Source: Grifola frondosa
Lineage: Eukaryota; Basidiomycota; Agaricomycetes; Polyporales; Grifolaceae
Direction of reading: 5' to 3'
DNA: 64,000 nt
Assembly: GCA_001683735.1 (NCBI GenBank)
Contig: LUGG01000041.1
Span: 186,001 to 250,000, forward strand
Shown: piece after piece, positions 49,052-62,165 of the stretch
Layout: the number at the start of each line of letters is the position of its first letter
Numbering within the stretch: position 1 is the stretch's first letter
Position numbers and translations under genes: made by a program
The notes under the pieces: model-generated
What the model saw: the letters and a program-made list of their open reading frames with translations, nothing else
The model's database searches: none
Told to the model about the DNA's origin: nothing

Positions 49052-52000
49052 TTAAACTACCAGAGCGTGGTGCATCATGATATACGCTCTGGAAACCGGT
49101 GCGTTGTACTTCTTTTCAATGGGCCAACTACCAATGGTCAGATCAAGCAACGGGGTGGTCGGAGAGAAACCCTCGGCCACAACGTCATGAACGCGGAGAC
49201 ATGCTTCACCTTTACTAACTTCCAAAAGATCGCCAACAAGAGGTTTGATGCGGTCCACGAACTTTCCGAAAGCTTCATCATCTTCATAGAAGTCCGCTGG
49301 CTCGAGATCCTTTAAGAGAGAACACTGAAATCACATGAACGTCACGACAGCAGCAATATAACAATTGATAAAATACCTCTTCGTCTGATGCAGATATATC
49401 CAGTTGCGTGCCCTCTTCGTCTTGTATCCGGAAAAAGAGCCTATAAAATGGCTGGACAGACGTGTCATCTTTCATAGCATCATCGCAGTTAGTGCACAAT
49501 CTGCGCGACTTTGGTATGCTGTGAGGGTTCAATGACGATTCGATTGTCGTTAAAAACGAAACTTACTCCTTATCGCATTGCGTACAATGTAATACCGTAG
49601 CATCTCGCAGATCCTCAGGGATGAAGTCAACCACACGAGCTCGGACGAGGAACTTGTTTGGACAGATATCTGAGTCCTGAACGTCTTTGAGAGACCTGTA
49701 GCCTTTGAGCTTCAGAGAGGACAAGGGCAAGGCAGTTTGCGTTGGGACTTCGTTGGTAGTTCCCTTGAGTATCTCGCTCGTGCGATTATCCTTCGAGGAT
49801 GACAATTGAGGGAGTCCTTTGCGCTTCTTAGCTCGTGATTCCCATTCGCTCCTTCGCCTGTGATTTGCGAAGCAAAAGCATTAATTTGGTAGATCAAGTC
49901 GTGAACTTTGAGCACTACTCACGCGAGCAAAGATTTCAGTTCTGCATTACCATTTCCATTCGCTTTCAATTTATTGATAAGCCTCTGACTACCACCGAGA
50001 CGGCCAGACAGTTGTTCCTGTCTCCCTGAAGGTTTCAGCCTGAGATTGCGCATTGTGATGAAGTCACCAGGCTCCAGATTCTTCGCAGTGTCAACTTGTG
50101 CATCATGCAGTGACACTCTGACCACTCGGTCCTTCAACCCGGCTGTGATGGTAGGCGTCACAGGCACAAGATCAGAGCGAGAAGTATAATCTGTGACATA
50201 TAGGTACGTGTGATCATCTTTATGGGAGATGAAGACCACCTAGATGAGTATGCGACATTAGCTTCATTTGTCAACATTTAACTGAAGCACATGCATTACC
50301 TCTACCGTGCATTGGAAGTGCTTATTAGGCTGTGCTTCCTCAATTAGTTGATGAGGGAATTCATGCATGCCACCGCTGGCTTCTGCTCGTGCCTTCCAAT
50401 CTGCTTCGCGCCTATCAAACCGATGCCGTCAGGAGTGATCGATAGTTGGTGCAAATACTGCTCACCTTAGCAGCGCTTCGAGGTAAGGCTCCCCTTCCAG
50501 CTCGTCCTCGTTTAGCCTTCTGACCTTCTGTCCTTCATTAATCTTCGCTTCGAGATAGCCGCCCGAATCGAACTTCATTCGGGCATTGCCAATGAAATAA
50601 TACTGTCCGGGTTCCATTTCAGGGCCAACCTTTGCAGCTGTGCCCCACATTGCCATCTTTAGCACGTAATCCGACAGCTTTGGTGGGCACCAGTCGCTAT
50701 CAATGGGCGATACAGACGGGTTTCTGGTAAAATCGGTTACGTAGAGACTATACATGTCATCATTATGCGAGACACCGTGGACGACCTAACCGATGCACGA
50801 TGTGAGTAGATCACGCATTTATGTACCACAGTAACTGACCTGGATTGTGCAGTCAAAGAAACCCTGAGGCTCGGTATCGGGCAAAACTTCACTAATCAAC
50901 CTGTGCATTCTTTTCGAACTGGCATGAACAAATTCGCCCGGGATTTGATAAACAGTCACGTCGGTTGTTTGCAGCTGCTGGTGGGCCTTGATCGCCCTAT
51001 ACCAGTCTCCAAGACGGATGCAATACTGCAGCTCGCGTGGTGAAGGCTTAAAATTCATCGCCACAGAACTACGCGGTACCTCCCCTGACTGAGGATCGAA
51101 GATAGCCCAAGACCAGCTTTTGTAAGACGGCGCAACGCCACAAGGGGTGCCACTGAACGAATCACCCTTTTACTCACGTGAGGGATGATATCTCAATATC
51201 TGAAATAGATAGCACACCTGTATTAACCGCAGCAGTAAGATGTTCCCGACATCTGGAACCGGAAGGTTTTTCTCAAACTTATTGAAGAGGTTGATGCTGG
51301 TGGGATGTAAAGTTAGAGGGATCGACTAGTGAGATATATCTTGTTTTCTGTCAGTGACCGGAGCCTACATGAGTGCTCGCCCGTATATTAACGAGTGTGC
51401 AACTCACCACTAGTTGCAGTAGTCTTTATCGACCCTACGGATATGACGATGCCTATAATGTTGTACGTTAGGCCTGGAAGGACTTTGTTAAGGGAGTGTA
51501 ATAGCCCTGCATTGTCTTGCATGGTTAATAGATATAAATCAACAAAACAGTCTCAACGCACGATTACAGACATCCGGCTTCTAAAGACAAGGCCGGGTCA
51601 ATATTTACCGATTCTGTTTGTTCTAACTTTGATGCATTTGCAACAGCAGGCAAAGATGCGGAAGGTTGGACAGCAGGCGAGAGAGAAGCGACAACAGGTG
51701 GAGTAGAAAGCTGGATAGTGGGTATGACGGGAGTTCGTATAACAGGTGATGTGTGAGATTGGTCGGCAGGTAACACGGAAGGAGGCTGGTTATTTAAAGG
51801 TTCATTCGGTGATTCTCCTCCTGAGCACGGAACGGCGATTTCAATTTCTGGAGAACCCGCCTCAATAGCAGCGGCGTAGTCGGGACTGGTTTGTTTCCCC
51901 ACATCTACGACGTCTTCTCCCGGAAATGCCACCTGTGGGTCGGCTGTAGACGCGGGGGCCGTCGCAGCATCTCTCCCAGCCGATGCTTTGCGCTGCTGCT

Positions 52001-53090
52001 TTGCCCTCCGTAGGTGCTTCTTTCGTCTCTTGGATTCTTCCGCTGCACTGGGCTTCTTTGAAGGGTCTTCTGTACGGCCATGAGATCGATGTAGGCCAAC
52101 AGGTTTTTTCGGCGATTTGGGCTTCGCAGCTGGCTGAAGAGCAGTGCTGCGATTGTGGGAGAATGCTGTTCCTGTGATCTGGTGTCAGAAACGGAGGTCT
52201 CGCCAGAAGGAGTTGTAAGTGCTGGCGGATGGTCATTGGAATGCGTAGACATATCCTCTGTCAGCTCTGAATGCTTTGTGAAATTATCCGTGCTCGGTTG
52301 TTTGAGGTTATTCTCTTGAGCCAGAGATAGAGGTGGTGTATGAGCAACGGGAAGAATTGTTGAACTGTCCGATATCGATGTAGGCGCGACGACAGACATA
52401 GAATTATGAGCATCCGTATCGAAGGAGGTCGCAACGAGAGTCAGAGGCAGAACGTAATTACTCGCTTGATCAACAAGCCGTGGCTCCTGCTGCGGCCCCG
52501 CTGGAGTTGCATACCAGTCGTCTTGAGTAAGTCCATTTTCGTGAGCGTGCAAAGTGACACGCTCCTGCTGGTCACCTAAGATGCGATAGCAGTAGATATT
52601 AGTGACATGAAAGGTTCAGAGGATGAGGTCGTACTCTTCCACGTATCGACCAACACCACCTTCGTTGGATATTTCGCTTTCGTGAGCCTGAGGACAACTC
52701 CTTCACGAAAGACAAAATCCATAGGCAAATAGAGCGGTCCAGAAGCCGAGCACTCCTCATATGAAATGCCCCTCGACGCAATTTCCAACCGGTCTCCTAT
52801 ACCCAGCGGAAATTGGTCAAAGTACCGCGAGCAAGCTCCAGAGAACGTTACGACAACTCGTGCGCCCATCTCAACAGTCAAGACGCATTTCATCACTCCA
52901 TTTTCTGAGGATATCTTATATACACCTTGCCCTGAAAGTAGCCAATGCCATCTGAACCATTCTGGCAGATATCTCTGGCCTTCCTAGGGAAAGCGACGTC
53001 AAAAAGCTCGAAGGGTTCCGCATGGCTGGCCTCAGTTCTGGGTTTTTTGTTGTCGTTAGATGCATGGTCTCCACTTGCGCGTTTGGACAT
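49052..53090 (-). CDS. POT1: Protection-of-telomeres protein Pot1 with extended N-terminus
   Basis: Single-stranded telomeric DNA-binding protein. The Telo_bind OB fold lies at about 51.5-50.5 kb (GLTYNIIGIVISVGSIK; SINLFNKFEKNLPVPDVG; PSYKSWSWAIFDPQSGE; YQIPGEFVHASSKRMH region), followed by the second OB region (DGCT-like core: PGQYYFIGNARMKFDSGGYLEAK; YLYVTDYTSRSDL; LEPGDFITMRNLRLKPSG) and a C-terminal part with a Cys-rich LHCTQCDKE. Upstream in phase is an additional part: a possible OB fold (MKCVLTVEMGARVVVTFSG to PTKVVLVDTWK) plus a Ser/Pro/Thr-rich linker containing a basic KRRKKHLRRAKQQRK. Whether it is one gene or two is open: an ATG near 51523 could start a conventional Pot1. Frame changes inside the linker (about 52.2 kb) are unresolved. 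Confidence 0.72.
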
Positions 53091-53225
53091 AACAAAGGTG
53101 ATGGATGGAACTTGAAGAGAGCGCGTCTCTCCAACGAGACACGCTCGTGACGCGGTGATAATCACGCTTACGTGTGCTATGGACTAGATCAGAAGTGCAC
53201 ATTTCCTTGTTTGATATTGACCACG

Positions 53226-54678
53226 ATGGACATTCCGCTATCATCCCTCTTCCACCGCGCGCTAACCACTGCATCGAAAGCGTTCAATTTACCGACCATC
53301 GAGGACGACACTCAGGTATACTAGTGTAATGTTTGTTGCAGACATTCGCTGACTTGAAGACACAACAGGAACTCATATCTGCTCTATCCGATCTCCTTCT
53401 CGTCAACTCTCGCGTTTCTGCCTTATCCCTCTTCAGCACCAATGAGCAACTTTCAGACATCGCCACGCGCGACCTCATTTACCTCCTCGTTCCGTTTGCA
53501 TTCGCTGAAGTAGAGTCTCGTGCGAGAACCGTAGACATGGATGAACGTCTACAACGCGTTGTTCGTGCACAGGTAAGTATTGAATCGCCTGAAGGCAACA
53601 CCGGTTGCTTATAGTGCTAGGCAGACATACTTAAGAACATTTACTGCGAGCCTGGAGACTCATGAGATAGTACCCGAATCAGAGAAGGTTCTCTACGCTC
53701 AACGGACATCATCCGTGAATGATCCCACGAAGCGGCGGGAGCTGAAGATCAGGCAATATAAACAAGAGAAAGATATCAGGACAAAGATTGACGTATGTTG
53801 TTTTGTGCTTTGCGTAGGTTTGCCCTAAGTTGATCATAATGTAGGCCGTGCGAAAGCGTCGCAACCAAAATCTAGTATCAAGTGAACCGACAACAGATTT
53901 TGAACTAGTGGCTTCACTCTTACCCGATCCGGTCCATGTCTCCAGTACCGCTGGCGATGAAGAGGATGATGCAGATACGGAAGACATTCTTCGTGAAGCT
54001 ACTTTGCTATTGTTGCGTCTAACATATGCCCAAGCACACACGCAACTAGAAAGTATGGAGCAGGAGCTCGAACTGCTCCGCAATGCCCCTCCTCCACCGC
54101 CTTCCCAGTCACCTTTGCATGATCCACGTGCGGCCAAGGAACGCGAGACGAGTGATATGTGGCGACTCGACGCACCGTTACCGCCAGGTGGACCAGATGG
54201 CAAGGGTCCGTTGTTGGATTCTACTGGCAAGGTAAGAAATAGTGGTTGTATTCATTCCACGTCGTGACACGGGATCTAAAATTCCGCAAAGCCTCTTCGT
54301 CCTTTCACGATTCTCCCTGCTGGGGCATCGGACCGCGCGCGACTTCAAGGCCAAGTCTTCCAGTCAGACCACCGACTACCCACCATGTCTGTTGACGAGT
54401 ATCTCAAAATTGAAGCTCAGCGCGGGAACATCATTTCTGGAGACGGGTGAGTATCCTCGTTAATCATGCTATATCATGTTAACCCCGACATGTGATGAAT
54501 GCCAGCCCTCAGTCGGAATCGCAGCTCACGACCTCAGAACAGCTTGCGCTGGATGCCGAGATGGAGGTACCGCGTTTGGTGAGCAGAAAGCTGAGGAGAA
54601 GCGACAGAAGGATGAAAACTGGGCAAGGTACACTGACACTCATCCGAGGGAGCAGGGAATACTATGAATCGGGGATGA
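53226..54678 (+). CDS. TAP42: Tap42/IGBP1-family PP2A regulator
   Basis: Binds PP2A-type catalytic subunits and links them to TORC1. N-terminal helical TPR-like domain: MDIPLSSLFHRAL, RDLIYLLVPFAFAEVESRAR, QTYLRTFTASLETHEIVP, KIRQYKQEKDIRTKID, then ILREATLLLLRLTYAQA. The C-terminal conserved part follows: PLRPFTILPAG, HRLPTMSVDEYLKIEAQRG, QKAEEKRQKDENWARYTDTHPR. The expected last residues GAGNTMNRG sit one base out of phase: GGG at 54648-54650 should be four G, and the family stop is then 54676-54678. Read literally, the protein stops at 54667. Divergent from POT1, 135 bp away. Confidence 0.93.
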
Positions 54679-54887
54679 AGTTAAGCGTTCACAAAAGAAA
54701 TACGACCTGTATATTTTTATGCCAGTGTAACTTTAGTCGTCTACTGCTGTATCTTCGTATTCTTAGATCCTTCATGCAAATTTACAAACCTGGACAGGAA
54801 CAGAAAAGAACAATTTATATACTTATACTACATACAAAAATAGAACCACGCAGCCTGTACTATGTCCTTCCGACAACTAAGCAGACG

Positions 54888-55829
<942 letters not shown>

Positions 55830-56113
55830 GGTCGTGAATTCTCAAAAAAATACACGCTCCCAGAGACGTAAATGTATAGCTGTGGTGCAAAGATTTGGAG
55901 AATATCACGTCGGAGGTAATCATGTGAGCTTGGCAATTGCTCGCTGCCACAGACAGCAACATTGAGATATTTGTCGCTGTTTTGGACGTTCACGATTAGA
56001 TTAGTCGGGTAGATTAGCCGCATAATCTTTCATACTCAGTATTGGTACTGAGCTCGTCGTGTTTATGACTCTCCTCACCGTCTCTCTCCTTGGCAGTTAA
56101 TATTCAGGTCATC

Positions 56114-58484
56114 ATGAAATTCTCTGAGAAGATCGCAAAATATCATGAAGATCATCCATTTTACACTTTCGAGTTCTTCCCACCAAAGACAGATCAAGTC
56201 AGAAACCCTCATGAATTCGCAATAGGTCACTGCTCACCATCTTGCACTGTAGGGTTTCGAGAATCTCCTTTCTCGTATCTCGCGTCTGCTTGCGCTAAAC
56301 CCTCTGGCTATAACTGTCACTTGGGTGTGGGGTACTACCAAAGAGCGGAGCCTCGACCTTGCCGGGTTGACTCAACTAGAACACGGCGTCGATACAATTC
56401 TTCATCTAACATGTACGAATATGGAGCGAGGAAGGTGGATGCCGCGTTGCGGTATGTCTTCTAAACAAAAATTAATGTAATGAATTTGATACATTGGCTC
56501 CTAGGATGCGAAAGAGCGAGGCATCCAAAACATTCTCGCTCTTCGAGGAGGTAACAATCCAATGGTGTGCCCTTTGTTTCTGCTGATAATTCCTCAGACC
56601 CGCCAAGAGGGGAGGAATATTGGATTCCAACTGACCCGCGATTCACGCACGGTATTGATTTGGTGACTTACATCAAATCTTCGCCAGAGTTCTCTTCCGA
56701 CTTTTGTATCGGCGTGGCAGGTCACTTTACTGCTTTAACGGTATAGTCACTTGCACTCACGGCATTCTGATTTAAGCGTACCCGGATGGACATCCTGACA
56801 AGGACAAGGATGAGGAGGGCGAACTGAATTACCTCAAGGCAAAGATCGACGCGGGCGCTGAGTTCATTATAACGCAGCTATTCTACGACGTCGAAGGGTT
56901 TCTGCGTTGGGTGAAGAAAGTTAGAGAAAAAGGTGATGTTTGGCATGTCTTGTTATTCCGCGTGAGTGCTCACCCAACGCAGGCATCCAAGTTCCAATTA
57001 TTCCGGGTATTATGCCTATTCAAACATACGCCTCATTCCTTCGCGTGACGAAACTATGTGGCACTCGCGTCCCATCCAGTCTCATGTCGGATCTCGTTCC
57101 CATCCGTGTATGTCCTGATTGTGCTTCCAGTCTCTGCTCTAGTCACGACCTGGCATAACCTCCCATTAGCATGATGATCAAAAGGTGAAGGACTATGGTG
57201 TTCAGCTAGCTGTTGACATGATCAAGCGTCTCACTACGGAAGGCGATATCCGTGGAGTCCACTTCTGTACTCTGAACCTTGAGAAGAGTGTTACACGTGT
57301 GCTTGAAGCCCTTGCTGGGTTGGCGGAAGTCATCAAACGTCCAACAAGCTCATCGCGGTAATTATTCATTCTCTTATACATATTTCTGTGTATACGATCA
57401 TCTCCCTTCTAGGATACGGAGGAGCCGCCTGAGTCAGAGCGCATCATCACGCCGCACACTGCCACAGACACCGCTGCTACCAAGCTAGCAACATCAGGGC
57501 CGAACACTGAGGTCGAAGCAGGCAAGGGCGAACTCAACAGTGCCGCAGACTGGGATGACTTCCCAAACGGCCGTTTTGGTGACTTTAAGAGTCCCGCGTA
57601 CGGTGAAACAGATCCATGGGGTGGGTCGGTCATCTCGGTATGTTTTTAGCTTATTATACTTTACGTGCTCATTAGTTGCTTTTATTCCACGACTTGATCT
57701 AGCGTCAGCAAGTGCACGCACAGTGGGGGTATCCGAAGACCGTCGACGATCTCACGGCGCGTTCTTGCGACATATTCATTCCAAGCTCGCTACTACACCC
57801 TTCTCACACACGCCGCTCTCTCCCGAGTCACTGCTGATCTTCCCGCATCTCGAGAGGCTCACTCGCAAGGGCTGGTGGACGGTCGGCTCCCAACCTGCGA
57901 TCGACGGTGCAAGTTCCATGGACGAGGTTGTCGGCTGGGGTCCTCGAGGCGGATACGTATATCAAAAGTGTTTTGTTGAATTCTTTGTGGAAAAACAGGA
58001 CGCCGAACGAATCGTCCAAAAGGTAGAACAGGAGGGTCAAGGATTAGTCAGCTATTTCGCCGGAAACGTGCTGGTGCGTCACTTTCTGTTGGTAAAATCG
58101 CATGCGCACCGCCGCTCACATTGCACAGGGAGAATGCCTGACCAATGTTCCCGAAGGCGAGAGGAATGCTGTGACCTGGGTGTCTTTCCCGGCCAGGAAA
58201 TTGCACAGACAACCATCATCGAAAGGGAGTCTTTCCTTGCATGGAAGGTCAGTCCATCCTGTTCTCCTCAATAACCCAATCTGTACTTAAATATGATGTA
58301 ATCTTGCAGGATAGGCATTCTCGATCTGGCAGAATGGGCGTCGTTCTATCCGCCAGATTCGGAAGAACGACGGTTACTGGAAAGCGTCCGCAACGAGCGG
58401 TGGCTCGTGAGCATCATCCACCATGACTATATGGACCCAGCTGCTCTTTGGCATTTCCTATTCAAAGGAACACCGCTGGTCTAG
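56114..58484 (+). CDS. Methylenetetrahydrofolate reductase
   Basis: Reduces 5,10-methylene-THF to 5-methyl-THF for methionine synthesis. N-terminal TIM-barrel: FSEKIAKYHEDHPFYTFEFFPPKTDQ split at an intron, then GFENLLSRISRLLALNPLAITVTW, KERSLDLAGLTQLEHGVDTILHL, GIQNILALRG, YWIPTDPRFTHGIDLVTYI, EFIITQLFYDVEGFLRW, IPIIPGIMPIQTYASF. C-terminal AdoMet-regulatory domain: VVGWGPRGGYVYQKCFVEFF, LSYFAGNV-type block, AEWASFYPPDSEERRLLES, ending FLFKGTPLV. Fungi have two paralogues (MET12 and MET13); I cannot choose. This gene has most of the breaks: missing bases at 56430/56431, 58312/58313 and in GG 58328-58329, and probably another at the exon edge near 56505. The TWGAGG motif is also altered, reading TWVWG. 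Confidence 0.9.
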
Positions 58485-58683
58485 TTTCATCTAAAGTTTG
58501 AGTGAAACCTCCTTAAGGACATTCGTTTGTAACCATCTCATTTCATTGTGCCGTGACAATTGACAAGCATTCAACTGTTCGTCGTAAAATTCGAATAACT
58601 TGTGCATCACTAGCCAAATCGTCCCAAGAGTTGTCTCCGTCCATCAATGCATCACGGGTCATGAGTACACAACTGTCAGCCTA

Positions 58684-60095
58684 TCATTTTCGAACCACGA
58701 GTATCCATCCCTGCAATAACTTCGCATCCACTAATGCAGCTTCCCAAGCAGTATACAGCCTTTCCTCCCTCCATTTATGTATTCCACACCTGCGGACGAG
58801 TTCGGTCCTTTTGTGCTCGTCTTCTTCCAGATGCTGTACAGACTTGGCTAGGAACGATGCGTAAGCCTCCGAGACATTCTCCATGGACTCGACTGTGAGC
58901 GGCTGCGGTCCCGTCGTGAGCAGTTCGAGGATTTGAGGTAGCAGATGAATAGTGGCGTAGTCGTACGAGCAGACTGTGCGGGGACATGGTGAAAAGGAAG
59001 AACGCTCCAAGCTGTGGTCTTCCCGTCTTGGACGTATGTAATTGCGTGGAAGAAAGGGGATTGCAGCTAGAATAAATGCCTCGCTTCCAAAAGTCACTGC
59101 AGAACTACGTGTGGTGAAGCCCAGCGTGAGTACAGATCCTTTGTTGAGAGACATCTGAGTCTTCGGATAAACGTGTCAAGATGCGCATAGGGTATCGTGT
59201 CGAGTGACAGTGTATTCAGATTTTGGTAGCTTGTTGAAGCCAAAGGTACACATGACGAAGATCCTGAGAGATTGAAGTGATGCGAGGATTCAAAGTTTTG
59301 ATAATTAGCCGTGATACCATTCGACGTAGCTGTTTGCGTGGCGACCACAACTAATTCAAAGGTGTTAATGACCATAATCAAACGCATATATCCACCTACC
59401 ACTCGTTTGTTCCTATCAAAGAATATTATTTTGAGACAAAGAAAGAGGGGAGAGGACTCACGAGGTCTGGGCTGAGAACAGCTGGGACGATATAATCCAT
59501 CGCAAAACAAGGATCCACCAGGAGAGTTCGATACGAAGCAGCAGCGACCAGCCGTCAATTGTGAGCGATCGCATAAACAAGCACGGCAAATAAGTTCTAG
59601 GGTCCCGGAGCTCAAGTTTTCCAGCGATTACATCATTTATCAAAGCATGCAAAGGAAGTTCCAGAGAGGTTTTGCGTGACACAGTCGCATGCCGAACCGC
59701 CTCCAGATAATCCTGGGGCCACAAGGAGCAAGTAGGTGTGACGATAGTCAGAAGCGCCTGAAGAGCATGCAGAGTTCGAGTTTGACCGCCAGTTCTAGCA
59801 GTTCGACCGAAAAGCCGAGACAAGATCATGATGCAAAGGTGGGACAGATAGCGTACGGAATGAGAGGCAGAGCATCTTGAAGTAGGCAGAACTGAAGCAT
59901 AGGAACGTCGAGCATTTTGCTGCATACGCTCCGGTATGGCTCAATATTACCGCGAAAAGGTGACATATCCGGGAAAGCGTATAAAGGTGAAATGACGAAG
60001 TTCATTGTTGCGCGAATAAAAGTCGGAGGCACAAGATTTAACGCAAGTGTGAGCGTGGTCACGTGATCGCGACGCGACGCGTTAAGCAATGCCAT
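58684..60095 (-). CDS. Unrecognised protein, broken reading frame
   Basis: Not recognised. Leucine-rich, probably helical: starts MALLNASRRDHVTTLTLALNL, continues SPLYAFPDMSPFRGNIEPYRSV and LQDALPLIPYAICP, changes frame near 59830, then LHALQALLTIVTPTCSLWPQDYLEAVRHA, LELPLHALINDVIAGKLELRDPRTYLP. A further frame change near 59500 leads to DPCFAMDYIVPAVLSP; later pieces are LDTIPYAHLDTFIRRLRCL, SKDLYSRWASPHVVL and, at the end, SYDYATIHLLPQILELLTTGP and RRCGIHKWREERLYTAWEAALVDAKLLQ. About 430 residues if all belong together. Given the single-base errors in neighbours, the frame changes do not prove a pseudogene. Sits between convergent MTHFR and same-strand BCKDHB. Confidence 0.5.
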
Positions 60096-60336
60096 ATGGC
60101 ATCAAGTGAAGCAGCCTCGGTTGAGAAACAAGGATGACAACTCGATGCTCCACAGCTAAAATCACTACAAATAATCTAGAACTGGAACGTGTATTATGTG
60201 CATATCACGAAAAGGCGGCTGCAAAGCGAGCAACCGTGAATGTGAACAGTAAGATATACAATGTGGTATATTCTCATGCTCACCGCAAAACACCGCCACT
60301 TGATACAGGGTCCAACGTGACTATCCAAAATAATAA

Positions 60337-62028
60337 TCAATATGACAAGGTTTCGACCACGGCGTCTAGGATGCGCAAGGCGTCCGGCATGTAAAACTTC
60401 TCGAATTGCATCGGAACGGGGGTACTATAGCAGCATTTTAGCAGTTACACCATGTAAAGAATAAAAAGTGGCACTCACTCCCAACCAGTGACTAACTTCA
60501 CCGGTGCGCTCAACTTCAGGAAGCATCTCTTCTGGATTTCAGCGCTGATCTCTGCGCCAACACCACCTGTGCGACCGGCTTCGTGTACTATTACCAATCT
60601 ACCTGTGCGTTTGACGCTCTCCGTGACAGCCTCAACATCCCAAGGCAGTATGGTCCGAAGGTCAATTAACTCCACTTTGGCGGAACGCAGCGAGGAGGGA
60701 ACAAAAGGCGCCAGAGAATCGGGAGTGTTAGAGAGCATATGTACAGCCGACTCGCAGTGGTATACGGGAGTTCCCCAAGACAACAATGTTAAGTCCGACC
60801 CAGGAATGAGTGTCTCCGCACGGCTTATAGGAAGCTCATAGTCATCTATTGGAACTTGTTCGACTACGTTCCATTGAAAAGTGGTCAGGGTCGATCCGGT
60901 GATCCATGAAATCGATATACAGTACCTGAAGAACGGTAAAGGATCTTTGGTTCCATGAAGATCACTGGATTGGGATCTCGGATTGACGCCAATAGCAACC
61001 CCTTCGCTTGAATTGGTGAACGAGGTATCACGACCTAACGAGACAAATAAATCAGCTTGATATTCGCTCAGAAGTATTTCATTGTATCCACATACCTTAA
61101 TCCCCGATGCACCCATAAAGAAGCCTTCTGGACTTTGAGAATGGTAATGACCACCATGGCCGACTGCCATAGATGGACAACGTATTGTCAATTTTCCTGC
61201 GTTAAACTGCCCGCTGGAGCGAAAACGGAATTTTGCAGCCTCATTCACAATCTGGAAGAAGGCTCAGTCAATTGGCCGCTTGGTGGAAGCTTCAAGGCTT
61301 ACTTGGTCAAATGCCGGAAAGATGTAATCGGCAAACTGTATTTCAGCGATAGCCGTCTGGCCCATGGAGGCCAGACCAATGCCAAACCCTGCGATGCCCT
61401 GCTCGGTCAAAGGAGTATTGAACACACGTTCCCGGCCTAGGCTGAACTATTGAGAACTAGTCATGATACATAAGTTCATGTGTCTCACCAAACTCTTCAG
61501 CAAGACCCTGCGCAATGTCAGTCCGAATAACTCAATGGATATAAACATTCGTACCATAGTGCATCGGAAAACTCCTCCAAAGGCCACGTCTTCTCCGAAA
61601 ATGACAGCGGTATCGTCCTTGGTTAGGGCGATACTAAAAGAGGGTGCGATAATCATTTGTGAGCTCAAATCAGTGCTTCTGAGAACGTGTGCATACCTCA
61701 TCGCGTCTCGAATTGCCTGATACATGTTCATCTTGCGCGTCTCGCGGCCACTGACGATGTCACGCATGTGTCCAGTATCTTCGTCCACCCATCGTATACC
61801 AGGAGTCCTCAACGATGATTCACGCGTAGGTTTGAGAAAATTGGAGGTGGAGAGCGAGGGCAGGTGGCCGCCCGCTGGGTGCGCCTCCGTAGAAGTGGAT
61901 TGCCACCGACGGCTCCGACACTTCGAACTGTTTAGCACAAATTTGCATTCAATGCGAAAGCGAGGTCTTACATAGTACTGTGCAATTTTCTCGAGTGAAC
62001 GATACGTGAATCTGTTGGGAGTGAACAT
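60337..62028 (-). CDS. BCKDHB: Branched-chain 2-oxoacid dehydrogenase E1 component, beta subunit
   Basis: With E1-alpha, oxidatively decarboxylates the 2-oxo acids of Leu, Ile and Val in mitochondria. Presequence [17 protein letters not shown], then [163 protein letters not shown]; the last exon ends [27 protein letters not shown] separates it from the pyruvate dehydrogenase beta subunit. The exon joins tested (61490-61440, 60480-60450) are in frame. Divergent from the CreC-like gene, 137 bp away. Confidence 0.93.
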
Positions 62029-62165
62029 GGCCGTTGGACCTCAAGAGCGGGTGCCAGCCAAGATCCGGTGTCATATGCTCTTAGCCCTCATCCACTACCC
62101 ACGACTGCCGACTAGTACTACGCTGAGCGCGCTGTGGTGTAATCCCAGCGTCCAGACGATGAACC

